From: Bacteroidota bacterium
GTDB taxonomy: Bacteria; Bacteroidota; Bacteroidia; Bacteroidales; WCHB1-69
DNA length: 14,356 nt
NCBI GenBank assembly: GCA_023392945.1
Contig: JAEWNB010000049.1
Location: forward strand, 1-14,356
Direction: 5' to 3'
Part shown: positions 6,091-14,250 of the stretch, piece by piece
How positions within the stretch are numbered: the first letter of the stretch is position 1
Layout of the letters: each line of letters starts with the position of its first letter
Made by a program: the position numbers and the translations under genes
The notes under the pieces: generated by a model
The model's input: the letters and a program-made list of their open reading frames with translations, nothing else
What the model was told of the DNA's origin: nothing
Database searches by the model: none

Positions 6091-9060
6091 ATGAAAAAAA
6101 TCATTATCCTGATAATATTAATCGTTACCAATTCTATTGGCTTTTCTTTGATTTCCTTTATGGATAAAAAAGATAAAGTTCAGGATCCGATTAGCTCAAA
6201 AGTAATGGTAGCACTCAAAAGAGAACACAACTGGGCATTGGTTCAAATGAAAAAAATGTCGCTGGAAGAAAAAATTGCTCAGTTGATTATGATTCGTATT
6301 CATTCCAATTACGGTCAGGAATACCAGGATAATATGGTGGCTTTGATTCAAAGGTATCAGCCGGGGGGAGTTTGTTTTTTTCAGGGTGGTCCCGGCAGAC
6401 AAATTTCCCTGACAAACCGCATCCAGAAAATAAGTAATATTCCATTGCTTGTGTCTATTGATGGGGAATGGGGCCCGGCAATGAGACTCGATAGCTGCAT
6501 CATTTTCCCGCGTCAGATGACATTGGGAGCACTAGATGAACAAAGCACTTACCTTATTTATGAAATGGGAAAGGAAATTGCGGAACAGTGCAAGACATTG
6601 GGCGTTAATATAAATTTTGCTCCTGTTGTAGATGTTAATAATAATCCGAATAATCCCGTTATTAATAGCCGCTCCTTTGGAGAAACCCGCGAACCGGTTG
6701 CAGAGAGGTCCATTTTGTACATGAGGGGATTACAGCAAAACGGAGTGAGTGGCTGTGCAAAACATTTCCCGGGTCACGGAGATACCGGCACCGACTCTCA
6801 TGCCGCCCTGCCTGTTATTAGAAAATCTCGCCAGGAACTTGAAAATCTAGAGTTTTTCCCTTTTAGAAAAATTATCAACGAAGGAGTAGATATGGTTATG
6901 GTTTCTCATCTCAATATTCCATCTCTTGATTCTGAAAGAAATTCAATTTCAACATTGTCTTTCCAAACTATTACGATGACCCTGAAGAAAGATATGGCTT
7001 TCGACGGGATTGTCATTACCGATGCAATGGATATGGGTGGACTGCGAAATAGTTACAATGGAGGTGGCGAAGCAGAAATCAGAGCACTGCTTGCCGGAAT
7101 CGACATTCTGCTGCTCCCGAAAGACCTAAGTATTGTAATTCCGGCAATTAAAAAGGCAGTGGAAGATGGTAGAATTCCGGAAGAACTGATTGATGAAAAA
7201 TGCTTGAAAGTTTTGAAATTTAAGGAATCTAAAGGTCTTACTAATTTTACGGAAATTCCAAGCCAGGATCTATTCATGAAAATGAATAGTGATAATGCTA
7301 AAAAAATTATTGAACAGGTTGAGGCTAAAGCCCTCACTTTGCTGAAGAACGAAAGGGATATTCTCCCTCTTAATGAAGCCGACAGTGGAAATATTGCCTT
7401 GTTATGTATCGGCGGAATTTCCGATTCTTCACAGTTAAAAAATATGTGTCACAAACGTGGCATTGGGTTTATTCAAACTGACCGTTCCATCAAAAACGGA
7501 ACAGCTGCTTCGTTGATGAAACAACTTGAACCCTATTCCAAGGTTATTGTGGCTATGTTAAGTACCAATCAGTTGCCGGGTTATAATTATGGAATTTATA
7601 ATGAATCTGTTAACTTTATTAATGATATTGATGATGATAAAGAGATTATCTTGTCCATTTTCGGGAATCCCTATTCTCTTGCCCGATTCGGGAATCTGAG
7701 TAATTATTCCTCAATCATTATCGGATATCAACCCACGCCTACCGCAGTGAATTCTGCATTGAATGCTATTTTCGGAGATGCTTCTTTTGGCGGTCATCTT
7801 CCGGTCTCAGTTAAATCTTATAATGCCGGTGATGGTATTAATATGCTGAATGTTAGGCTGGAAACCCCTGCCAATAATTACTCCGTTTTACCTGAAAAGA
7901 CAAACAGACTGATAGATTCTATCGTCCAAAAAGGAATTGCCGAACATATATTCCCGGGTTGCCAAATTTTAGCTATTAAAGACAATAAAACCGTCTTTTC
8001 CAAATCTTATGGTTTTCAAACCTATGATCAGAGTTCTCCCGTTGATGCTGATGTTCTTTATGATATTGCCTCTGTTACAAAATCTGCTGCTACAACATTG
8101 GCCGTGATGAAACTTTATGATGAAGGGAAAATTAAGCTGGAAGATAAAATAGGAAAATATCTTCCCTATTTGAAAGGAAGTAATAAAGTTAATCTCACTT
8201 TAGCCGAGTTGTTGACTCATACTTCAGGATTGCCCGCTTTTATTCCGTTCTACAAATCAATTGCTTCTGACGGAAAATGGGATAACAATGTTCTTAGCAA
8301 AATTAAAACGCCTGTTTTCAATATTGAAATTGCCAAAGATGTCTATCTTTCTGAAAACTATCCTGATGAAGTGAGAAAAAAAATTGCAGCTTGTAAATTG
8401 GGTTCAAAGGAATATGAATACAGTGATCTGGGCTTTGTAATGTTGAAAGATATGGTGGAAAAAATTACAGGTATGCCAATTGACCAGTATCTTACTGAAC
8501 AGTTTTATATTCCGATTGGTTTAAAGAATACCTGTTTTAATCCTCTAACCCATAATATTCCGGCAGACCGTATTGCCCCGACAGAAAATGATAAAGAGTT
8601 CAGAAAGCAGGTTCTGAAAGGATATGTACACGACCAGACAGCAGCCCTTTTTGGAGGGGTTTCAGGAAACGCCGGTATTTTTTCCAATGCCCATGACTTG
8701 GCCGTTATTTTTCAACTGTTGATGGATAAAGGTGTTTATAATGGAAAACAATATTTTTCTAAACAAACAGTCTCTCTTTTTACCTCAACTTACGTTTTAC
8801 ACGGATGCAAAAGAAGAGCTCTTGGATTTGATACCCCTTCCTTTGAAAAGAAAAGTTCGGTGTTGCCTTCGGCTGCAGGATCAAAAACTTTTGGACATCA
8901 GGGCTTTACAGGGACTGTTGTGTGGTGTGACCCTGACACAAGAGTGATTTATATCTTTCTTTCAAACAGAGTTTATCCTGATGCAGAACCCAATAAACTG
9001 GCAAAAAGTAAAATCAGACTTACGGTTCATGATGCGATTTATAAAGGATTGTCAAAGTAA
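6091..9060 (+). CDS. GH3 beta-N-acetylglucosaminidase fused to a beta-lactamase-fold serine hydrolase
   Basis: This is a two-enzyme protein of 989 residues. I chose the ATG at 6091 over a TTG at 6085 because it starts the MKKIIILIIL hydrophobic export segment (1-24). The GH3 NagZ-type barrel spans about 45-385. It contains NSRSFGE (192-198), the signature KHFPGHGDT (224-232), the Asp235-Ser-His237 acid/base dyad and the nucleophile Asp311 in VITDAMDMGG. Residues about 400-590 form a GH3 C-terminal-like domain. Residues about 605-985 form a class C beta-lactamase/S12 domain with Ser661-V-T-Lys664, Tyr777-S-D and His936-Q-Gly. Family knowledge suggests removal of GlcNAc from peptidoglycan fragments by the first half. 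The second half could be an N-acetylmuramyl-L-alanine amidase, as in AmiE of Bacillus subtilis, but an esterase or peptidase is also possible. Confidence 0.93.
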   Translation: MKKIIILIILIVTNSIGFSLISFMDKKDKVQDPISSKVMVALKREHNWALVQMKKMSLEEKIAQLIMIRIHSNYGQEYQDNMVALIQRYQPGGVCFFQGGPGRQISLTNRIQKISNIPLLVSIDGEWGPAMRLDSCIIFPRQMTLGALDEQSTYLIYEMGKEIAEQCKTLGVNINFAPVVDVNNNPNNPVINSRSFGETREPVAERSILYMRGLQQNGVSGCAKHFPGHGDTGTDSHAALPVIRKSRQELENLEFFPFRKIINEGVDMVMVSHLNIPSLDSERNSISTLSFQTITMTLKKDMAFDGIVITDAMDMGGLRNSYNGGGEAEIRALLAGIDILLLPKDLSIVIPAIKKAVEDGRIPEELIDEKCLKVLKFKESKGLTNFTEIPSQDLFMKMNSDNAKKIIEQVEAKALTLLKNERDILPLNEADSGNIALLCIGGISDSSQLKNMCHKRGIGFIQTDRSIKNGTAASLMKQLEPYSKVIVAMLSTNQLPGYNYGIYNESVNFINDIDDDKEIILSIFGNPYSLARFGNLSNYSSIIIGYQPTPTAVNSALNAIFGDASFGGHLPVSVKSYNAGDGINMLNVRLETPANNYSVLPEKTNRLIDSIVQKGIAEHIFPGCQILAIKDNKTVFSKSYGFQTYDQSSPVDADVLYDIASVTKSAATTLAVMKLYDEGKIKLEDKIGKYLPYLKGSNKVNLTLAELLTHTSGLPAFIPFYKSIASDGKWDNNVLSKIKTPVFNIEIAKDVYLSENYPDEVRKKIAACKLGSKEYEYSDLGFVMLKDMVEKITGMPIDQYLTEQFYIPIGLKNTCFNPLTHNIPADRIAPTENDKEFRKQVLKGYVHDQTAALFGGVSGNAGIFSNAHDLAVIFQLLMDKGVYNGKQYFSKQTVSLFTSTYVLHGCKRRALGFDTPSFEKKSSVLPSAAGSKTFGHQGFTGTVVWCDPDTRVIYIFLSNRVYPDAEPNKLAKSKIRLTVHDAIYKGLSK

Positions 9061-9166
9061 AAAATTCTTGATTTTTCTATAATTATATCATTCAGCATTG
9101 TGTTAAACTATTATCAATCATAAATTTATCTATATAAAGAAATTAAAATATTGCAAAAAAATATTG

Positions 9167-9174
9167 TATATTTG
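9167..9174 (+). promoter_or_regulatory. -7 promoter element of the lipoprotein/dehydrogenase unit
   Basis: The sequence is TATATTTG followed by CAGCCT, an exact TAnnTTTG match 40 bp before the ATG at 9215. The preceding stretch 9061-9166 is AT-rich and holds no gene or hairpin that I could find. No well-spaced -33 TTG is evident. Confidence 0.65.
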
Positions 9175-9214
9175 CAGCCTTAAATAAAAAAAGTAAACTA
9201 ATAAAAAATATCCT

Positions 9215-11062
9215 ATGAAAAATTACAAATTATTACTGGTAATGAGCGTAATAGCTCTTTTCCTTGCCGGATGCGGAATCAGCAAAATGGTTAAAACGTA
9301 TCCCAATGTGAACATTAAACTTGAAAATCAAGACCTGGAAAACAAAGGTGGGAAAGTTGACTATACCGTTAAAGGAAATATCCCTCCAAAATATTTGAAA
9401 AAGAAAGCTGCTATGGAAATTGAAGTTCCCGTTTTAACTTATGATCAAAATGGAACTGTTATCAATGAAAAAAAGGAAACCATAACTCTTGTTGGAGAAA
9501 AATCAAAAGTTTCCGGAATTAAAATACCTTACAAAAATGGAGGTTCATTTTCTAAAACAGGTTCTTTTGACTATTCTGAAACTTATGAAAATGCCACAAT
9601 TAATGCTGTCTCAACCGTTACACTCGGAAAAAAATCTCATACTTTCGATGCAAGAAATATCGGTGAAGGAATCTCAAACACTTCTTCTTTGATTAAAATT
9701 GATCCTGAACTTTCTGATATGAATTTAGATGCAAAATCAGGTAATGCAACTCGCCTTCTTTATGCACCTCATAATTACAAACCGGAATTTACTACTGTCA
9801 GTGCCATTATCTATTTTGAAGTTAACAAATCTGACATGAACTGGAACCTGAAACTAAATAAGGATGCTGCTGCCAAAACTGCTATTAAAGATTTTGTTGC
9901 TTCCTTATTTGAAGGACGTAATATTGACAAAGTGATCATTTCAGGCTGGGCTTCCCCGGAAGGTGAGGAATCCAATAATCAAGGTTTATCCGAAAAACGT
10001 TTTGAACAGGGTAAAAAATGGTTTGCCAAAGAATTTGACAAATATCTGAAAGCTTACGCCAAGAAAAATAAAATTAAAATGAAAGACCTGGTTAAACCTG
10101 AACTTGTTTTTGAAAACAATACAAAAGGTGAAGATTGGGACGGTTTTGAAGTTGCTGTTGAAAAATCAAATATTACTGAAAAAAGCAAAATATTGAATAT
10201 TGTTCGCTCACAACCAAACAATGACATGAGAGAACAGAAAATCAGAGAAATGACTGATATCTACACAGAAATTAAAGATGCTATTCTTCCTCCGCTGAGA
10301 CGTGCTGAAATTTCAATGGTTTTCAATAAGAATAATTTTAACGATGAACAAATTGCCCGTTTAATTAACTTAAACCCGGATACGCTTACCCTTAATGAGA
10401 GATTATATGCTGCCACCATGACGGACGATGTTAATAAAAAAGAGGCCATCTATAGTGCTATCATCGCTGATGAAGCAGTACAAAATGATTGGAGAGCTTA
10501 TAATAATTCTGCCATTCTTAGTATCAATAACTACATTTCATCAAATCATGACAACTATCTGACAGAAGCTGTTAACGATTTAAATAAGGCAAATGCTATT
10601 TCTCCTAGTAATGGAATTATTCTGAATAATCTGGCTATTGCCAATTTCTATAAAGGAGACCTTGCTGCTGCAAAGGCAAAATTCGAAGAATCCGCAAAAG
10701 CTTCTCTCTTCCCTGTAAATCAAGATTATAATCTCGGTATGTTTAAGATTTTGGAAGGCGATTATGCTGCTGCAAAATCCATGATGAACAACAAACATTG
10801 TGATTACAACGCTGCTTTAGCCCAATTGGTAAGCAAAGATTATGCTGCCGCTAAAACTACGTTGGATTGTATTCCTAATAAAGATGCTAAAGTATATTAT
10901 TTAAAAGCTGTTTTGGCTGCAAGAACAAATAATGAAGCTCAGGTTTATGCTGATCTTAAAATCGCTGTGGAAAAATCACCTGCCTTAGGTGCAAAGGCTT
11001 TAAAAGATCCTGAATTCAAAAAATTCAGAAAAAACGATGAGTTTAAAAATATTGTGAAATAA
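9215..11062 (+). CDS. OmpA-like/TPR lipoprotein of the Bacteroidota envelope
   Basis: The protein has 615 residues. The signal peptide ends in the lipobox LAGC, with lipidated Cys20. Residues about 25-180 form a beta-rich domain with little homology I can name (VDYTVKGNIPPKYLKKKA, then paired strands). An OmpA-like domain spans about 193-370: strand SAIIYFEVNKSDM, then ISGWASPEGEESNNQGLSEKR (242-262), ending RRAEISMVF. In canonical OmpA domains the SGHTDxxG motif carries an Asp that binds diaminopimelate. Here it reads SGWASPEG, the variant common in Bacteroidota, so canonical peptidoglycan binding is doubtful. TPR-like helices fill about 395-590, with recurring GDLAAAK (481), GDYAAAK (515) and KDYAAAK (541); the first two are spaced exactly 34 residues. 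It is probably an envelope scaffold. The dehydrogenase gene follows after 24 bp, and the two are probably co-transcribed. Confidence 0.85.
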   Translation: MKNYKLLLVMSVIALFLAGCGISKMVKTYPNVNIKLENQDLENKGGKVDYTVKGNIPPKYLKKKAAMEIEVPVLTYDQNGTVINEKKETITLVGEKSKVSGIKIPYKNGGSFSKTGSFDYSETYENATINAVSTVTLGKKSHTFDARNIGEGISNTSSLIKIDPELSDMNLDAKSGNATRLLYAPHNYKPEFTTVSAIIYFEVNKSDMNWNLKLNKDAAAKTAIKDFVASLFEGRNIDKVIISGWASPEGEESNNQGLSEKRFEQGKKWFAKEFDKYLKAYAKKNKIKMKDLVKPELVFENNTKGEDWDGFEVAVEKSNITEKSKILNIVRSQPNNDMREQKIREMTDIYTEIKDAILPPLRRAEISMVFNKNNFNDEQIARLINLNPDTLTLNERLYAATMTDDVNKKEAIYSAIIADEAVQNDWRAYNNSAILSINNYISSNHDNYLTEAVNDLNKANAISPSNGIILNNLAIANFYKGDLAAAKAKFEESAKASLFPVNQDYNLGMFKILEGDYAAAKSMMNNKHCDYNAALAQLVSKDYAAAKTTLDCIPNKDAKVYYLKAVLAARTNNEAQVYADLKIAVEKSPALGAKALKDPEFKKFRKNDEFKNIVK

Positions 11063-11086
11063 TAACCCTTTATAAACATTTTTATT

Positions 11087-12283
11087 ATGGCAAAAAGAAC
11101 TATTGTGACAATGCCCGGTGATGGGATAGGTAAAGTTGTCCTCGAAGAATGTATCAGATTGTTAAATGCTGCCGGTTTTGATGCTGATTATGTACATGCC
11201 GATATTGGCTGGGATTTTTGGTGCAAAGAGGGAAATCCTCTTCCTGACAGAACTATTGAGCTATTGGAAAAATACAAAGTAGGACTGTTTGGCGCCATTA
11301 CTTCCAAACCTAAAGACAAAGCTGCTGCTGAACTGGCTCCGGAATTACAGGGTAAAGGACTTACTTATTTCAGTCCTATTGTGACTATGCGTCAAAAATT
11401 TAAGATGGATATCTGCAAACGCCCTTGCAAAACTTTCAAAGGGAATCCATTGAATTTTATCCGTCGTACTGCTGACGGTGGGTTTGAAGAACCGGCTGTT
11501 GATTGTATGATTTTCAGACAAAACACGGAAGGTCTTTATGGTGGAGTGGAATGGAGTAATGCTCCTGACATTGTATGGGATGCTATGATGACTCATAAGA
11601 AATTTGCTTCCAACTTTGGCACGCAGCCAAGAAACGAGGTTTTTATTTCTACTCGTATCTTAACCAAAAAATATACCGAAAGAATATTACGTGCTGCTTT
11701 TGAATATGCTAAGGAAAAAGGATATAAAGGAATAACTGTTTGTGAAAAACCGAATGTAATCCGTGAAACTTCCGGCATGATGCTTAAACTGGCTCAGGAA
11801 ATTGCCAAAAATGACTATCCCGGAATAGCCGTTTGGGATACCAATATTGATGCCCAAATGATGTGGCTGACTAAAAACCCTGAAACCTACAATGTTGTAG
11901 TGGCAAGTAATATGTTCGGAGATATTCTGTCTGACGGATTTGCCGGTTTGGTTGGAGGATTAGGATTTGCCAGTTCGGCTCAGTTCGGGGAAAGCGGCGT
12001 TGCCGTTTTTGAACCTACTCACGGCTCAGCTCCTAAATATGCCGATTTTAAAACACCTATTGTCAATCCTATTGCTATGTTTTTGTCTGCTTGTATGATG
12101 CTTGACTATATCGGGGAAAATGAGCTCTCAAAGAAAATTGAAAAGGCTATTGCCGACGTTATTGCTGAAGGTAAAGTGAGAACTTATGACATGATGAAGC
12201 TGAGGGGCTGTCAGGAAGTTATCAGTCAGGGTGCTGCTTCCACAATCCAAATGACAGATGCCATCATTGCTAAACTGAAATAG
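11087..12283 (+). CDS. Isocitrate/isopropylmalate dehydrogenase family enzyme, probably NADP-dependent isocitrate dehydrogenase
   Basis: This 398-residue cytoplasmic beta-decarboxylating dehydrogenase probably converts isocitrate to 2-oxoglutarate. Motifs seen are PGDGIG (10-15), the substrate loop SPIVTMRQKFKMDICKRP (96-113), RQNTEGLYGG (144-153) with Tyr151, Lys221, and metal ligands Asp255, Asp279 and Asp283 in NMFGDILSD. Compared with E. coli Icd, the Ser113, Arg119, Arg129, Arg153 and Tyr160 equivalents are kept (Ser96, Arg102, Arg112, Arg144, Tyr151), but the Asn115 equivalent is Ile98. HGSAPKY (312-318) has the Lys-Tyr pair that marks NADP preference; NAD enzymes usually have Asp-Ile there. 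The isopropylmalate LxLR-type loop is absent. A homoisocitrate-like substrate cannot be excluded. An intrinsic terminator follows the stop. Confidence 0.85.
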   Translation: MAKRTIVTMPGDGIGKVVLEECIRLLNAAGFDADYVHADIGWDFWCKEGNPLPDRTIELLEKYKVGLFGAITSKPKDKAAAELAPELQGKGLTYFSPIVTMRQKFKMDICKRPCKTFKGNPLNFIRRTADGGFEEPAVDCMIFRQNTEGLYGGVEWSNAPDIVWDAMMTHKKFASNFGTQPRNEVFISTRILTKKYTERILRAAFEYAKEKGYKGITVCEKPNVIRETSGMMLKLAQEIAKNDYPGIAVWDTNIDAQMMWLTKNPETYNVVVASNMFGDILSDGFAGLVGGLGFASSAQFGESGVAVFEPTHGSAPKYADFKTPIVNPIAMFLSACMMLDYIGENELSKKIEKAIADVIAEGKVRTYDMMKLRGCQEVISQGAASTIQMTDAIIAKLK

Positions 12284-12311
12284 ATATTATTTTAATAGTT
12301 GATTCTAACGG

Positions 12312-12348
12312 AAAACTTTGATTTCTTTCGGGTTGTCAAAGTTTTTTT
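12312..12348 (+). terminator. Intrinsic terminator after the dehydrogenase gene
   Basis: Positions 12312-12321 (AAAACTTTGA) pair perfectly with 12336-12345 (TCAAAGTTTT), with a 14-nt loop. A T run through 12348, then more T at 12350-12355, follows. This is the best terminator in the window and ends the lipoprotein/dehydrogenase unit. Confidence 0.85.
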
Positions 12349-12394
12349 ATTTTTTCAATATTATGATATGGCTTTTTTATAAATATATTTTTTG

Positions 12395-12402
12395 TATTAT
12401 TG
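12395..12402 (+). promoter_or_regulatory. Possible imperfect -7 element of sppA
   Basis: TATTATTG differs from TAnnTTTG only at the fifth base and lies 36 bp upstream of the sppA ATG, after the terminator that isolates sppA from the gene before it. A promoter must lie in this gap, but this assignment is weak. Confidence 0.35.
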
Positions 12403-12438
12403 TGCTTTAAAATTTTATCCATTTAATTTATAATTATT

Positions 12439-14250
12439 ATGAATCAGGAAAATGTTATTGTTACGCGTAAACCCGAAACAGGAGCCAGAAAATTTTGGCG
12501 GATTGTCCTCGGTACCATGGTGGGCTTTTTCTTTTCATGTTTTGTTGTTTCTTTCCTTTCTTTCATTTTTATGATTGTGATGATTGCTTCTTTATCTCAA
12601 GATACAACTCCCGTTAAAGAAAATAGTATTCTTAAACTCACCTTGCAAAATGAAATTGTTGAAAGAAGCATCCCCTCTCCTTTTGATAACCTGGATTTGG
12701 GAGATTCTTATAATACCTATACCGGACTTAATGATATTCTTAGTTGCATAAAGACTGCTGCTACAGATGATAAAATCAAAGGAATTTATCTTAATGTTTC
12801 CAATATTCAAGCCAGACCGGCTACCGTTAAAGAAATCCGGGATGCTTTAATAAAATTTAAAGAATCCGGAAAATTTATTTATGCCTATAGTGATATTTAT
12901 TCACAGAATGCTTATTATCTTGCATCTGTGGCAGATACTGTAGCCCTTAATATGAAAGGAAATCTCGATTTTAGAGGTGTTGCTTTTCAGGTTATGTTTT
13001 ATAAAGGCTTGTTAGATAAATTAAATGTTGAAATGCAGGTTATACGTCATGGGAAATATAAAAGTGCTGTAGAACCTTATTTATTTGATAAAATGAGTGA
13101 AGCTAACCGCGAACAAATGACGCTCCTTTCCTCTACGCTTTGGAAAACAATGCTTGACAATATTGTTAAATCAAGGAAAATCTCTGCAGATTCTCTGAAT
13201 AGCATTGCCGAGAACCTTTTGTGCGGAACTGCCCAAAATGCTTTTGATCTTGGACTTGTTGACAAACTTTGTTACTATGGCGATGTAGAAAAAACATTCA
13301 AAAAAATATTGGGCGTTGCCGATAAAGATGATGTTAACTATGTTTCTCTTGCTAATTATAAAAAGACTCTATCCGGTATAAAATTAAATACTGCCGACAA
13401 GATTGCCGTTGTCTATGCAGTTGGTGGAATTGTGGATGGAAAAGGTAACGATAATCAAATCGGGTCTGAAAGCCTTTCAAAAGCTATTCGCAAAGCTTAT
13501 ATGAATGACAAAGTAAAAGCCATTGTATTGCGTGTTAATTCTCCGGGAGGAAGTGCACTGGCATCGGAAGTGATTTGGAAAGAAATTGAAAATGCCAAAA
13601 AAGCCGGCAAGGTTGTGGTTGCTTCCATGGGCGACTATGCAGCTTCCGGTGGTTATTATATCTCTTGCAATGCCGATGCAATCGTGGCTCAACCTAACAC
13701 GCTCACCGGCTCCATCGGAGTGTTTGGTGTTATCCCGAACGTTCAGAATTTCCTGAAAAATAAACTGGGCGTTACTGTTGATGTGGTTAAAACCAATGCC
13801 CATTCCGACTATGCTACCGGGTTGCGTTCTTTGGATGAGATGGAAATTAAGAAGTTTGAAATTATGATTGAAGATATATATGCAACCTTTACACAACATG
13901 TTGCAGATGGACGGAAAATGGATATTGCCTTAGTTGATTCTTTGGGCGGCGGACGTGTTTGGGCCGGCGAAGATGCTCTTAAAAACGGACTTGTTGACCA
14001 GTTGGGAACTATTGACGATGCTATTGCCTTGGCTGCTAAACTGGCCAAAGTTTCTGATTATGGAATAGAGTATTATCCGAAACAAAAAGATTGGTTTACC
14101 AAAATAATTGAAGGAGATAAAGAGGATGCCGTAGCTAAGGCTATCAAGTCTGAAATGGGTGATTTATACTATACATACGAAGGTCTCAAGCAGGTTATGA
14201 ATTCAAAAGGTGTTCAAGCTCGCATGCCAATGGAAATTGTAATAGAATAA
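12439..14250 (+). CDS. sppA: Signal peptide peptidase SppA, 67K type
   Basis: This membrane-anchored serine protease degrades cleaved signal peptides. At 603 residues it is the long, two-repeat form found in E. coli rather than the short Bacillus form. A single N-terminal transmembrane segment spans about 22-52. The Ser/Lys dyad, formed between the two repeats, is visible: Lys208 in GKYKSAVEP (205-213), and nucleophile Ser403 in MGDYAASGGYYIS (397-409), followed by LTGSIGVFG (422-430). The catalytic domain should face the periplasm. The ATG at 12439 places a short basic cytoplasmic tail before the anchor. The next gene starts at the A of this gene's TAA stop, which suggests translational coupling. 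Confidence 0.96.
   Translation: MNQENVIVTRKPETGARKFWRIVLGTMVGFFFSCFVVSFLSFIFMIVMIASLSQDTTPVKENSILKLTLQNEIVERSIPSPFDNLDLGDSYNTYTGLNDILSCIKTAATDDKIKGIYLNVSNIQARPATVKEIRDALIKFKESGKFIYAYSDIYSQNAYYLASVADTVALNMKGNLDFRGVAFQVMFYKGLLDKLNVEMQVIRHGKYKSAVEPYLFDKMSEANREQMTLLSSTLWKTMLDNIVKSRKISADSLNSIAENLLCGTAQNAFDLGLVDKLCYYGDVEKTFKKILGVADKDDVNYVSLANYKKTLSGIKLNTADKIAVVYAVGGIVDGKGNDNQIGSESLSKAIRKAYMNDKVKAIVLRVNSPGGSALASEVIWKEIENAKKAGKVVVASMGDYAASGGYYISCNADAIVAQPNTLTGSIGVFGVIPNVQNFLKNKLGVTVDVVKTNAHSDYATGLRSLDEMEIKKFEIMIEDIYATFTQHVADGRKMDIALVDSLGGGRVWAGEDALKNGLVDQLGTIDDAIALAAKLAKVSDYGIEYYPKQKDWFTKIIEGDKEDAVAKAIKSEMGDLYYTYEGLKQVMNSKGVQARMPMEIVIE

Noticed and set aside
10658..10860. Repeated GCTGCTGCAAAA-like DNA as a sequence repeat or recombination site
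   Set aside because: The repeats encode the DYAAAK turns of successive TPR-like units, so protein structure explains them.
13477..13899. 140-codon minus-strand open frame
   Set aside because: It lies wholly inside sppA, antisense to its catalytic domain, and shows no recognisable domain.
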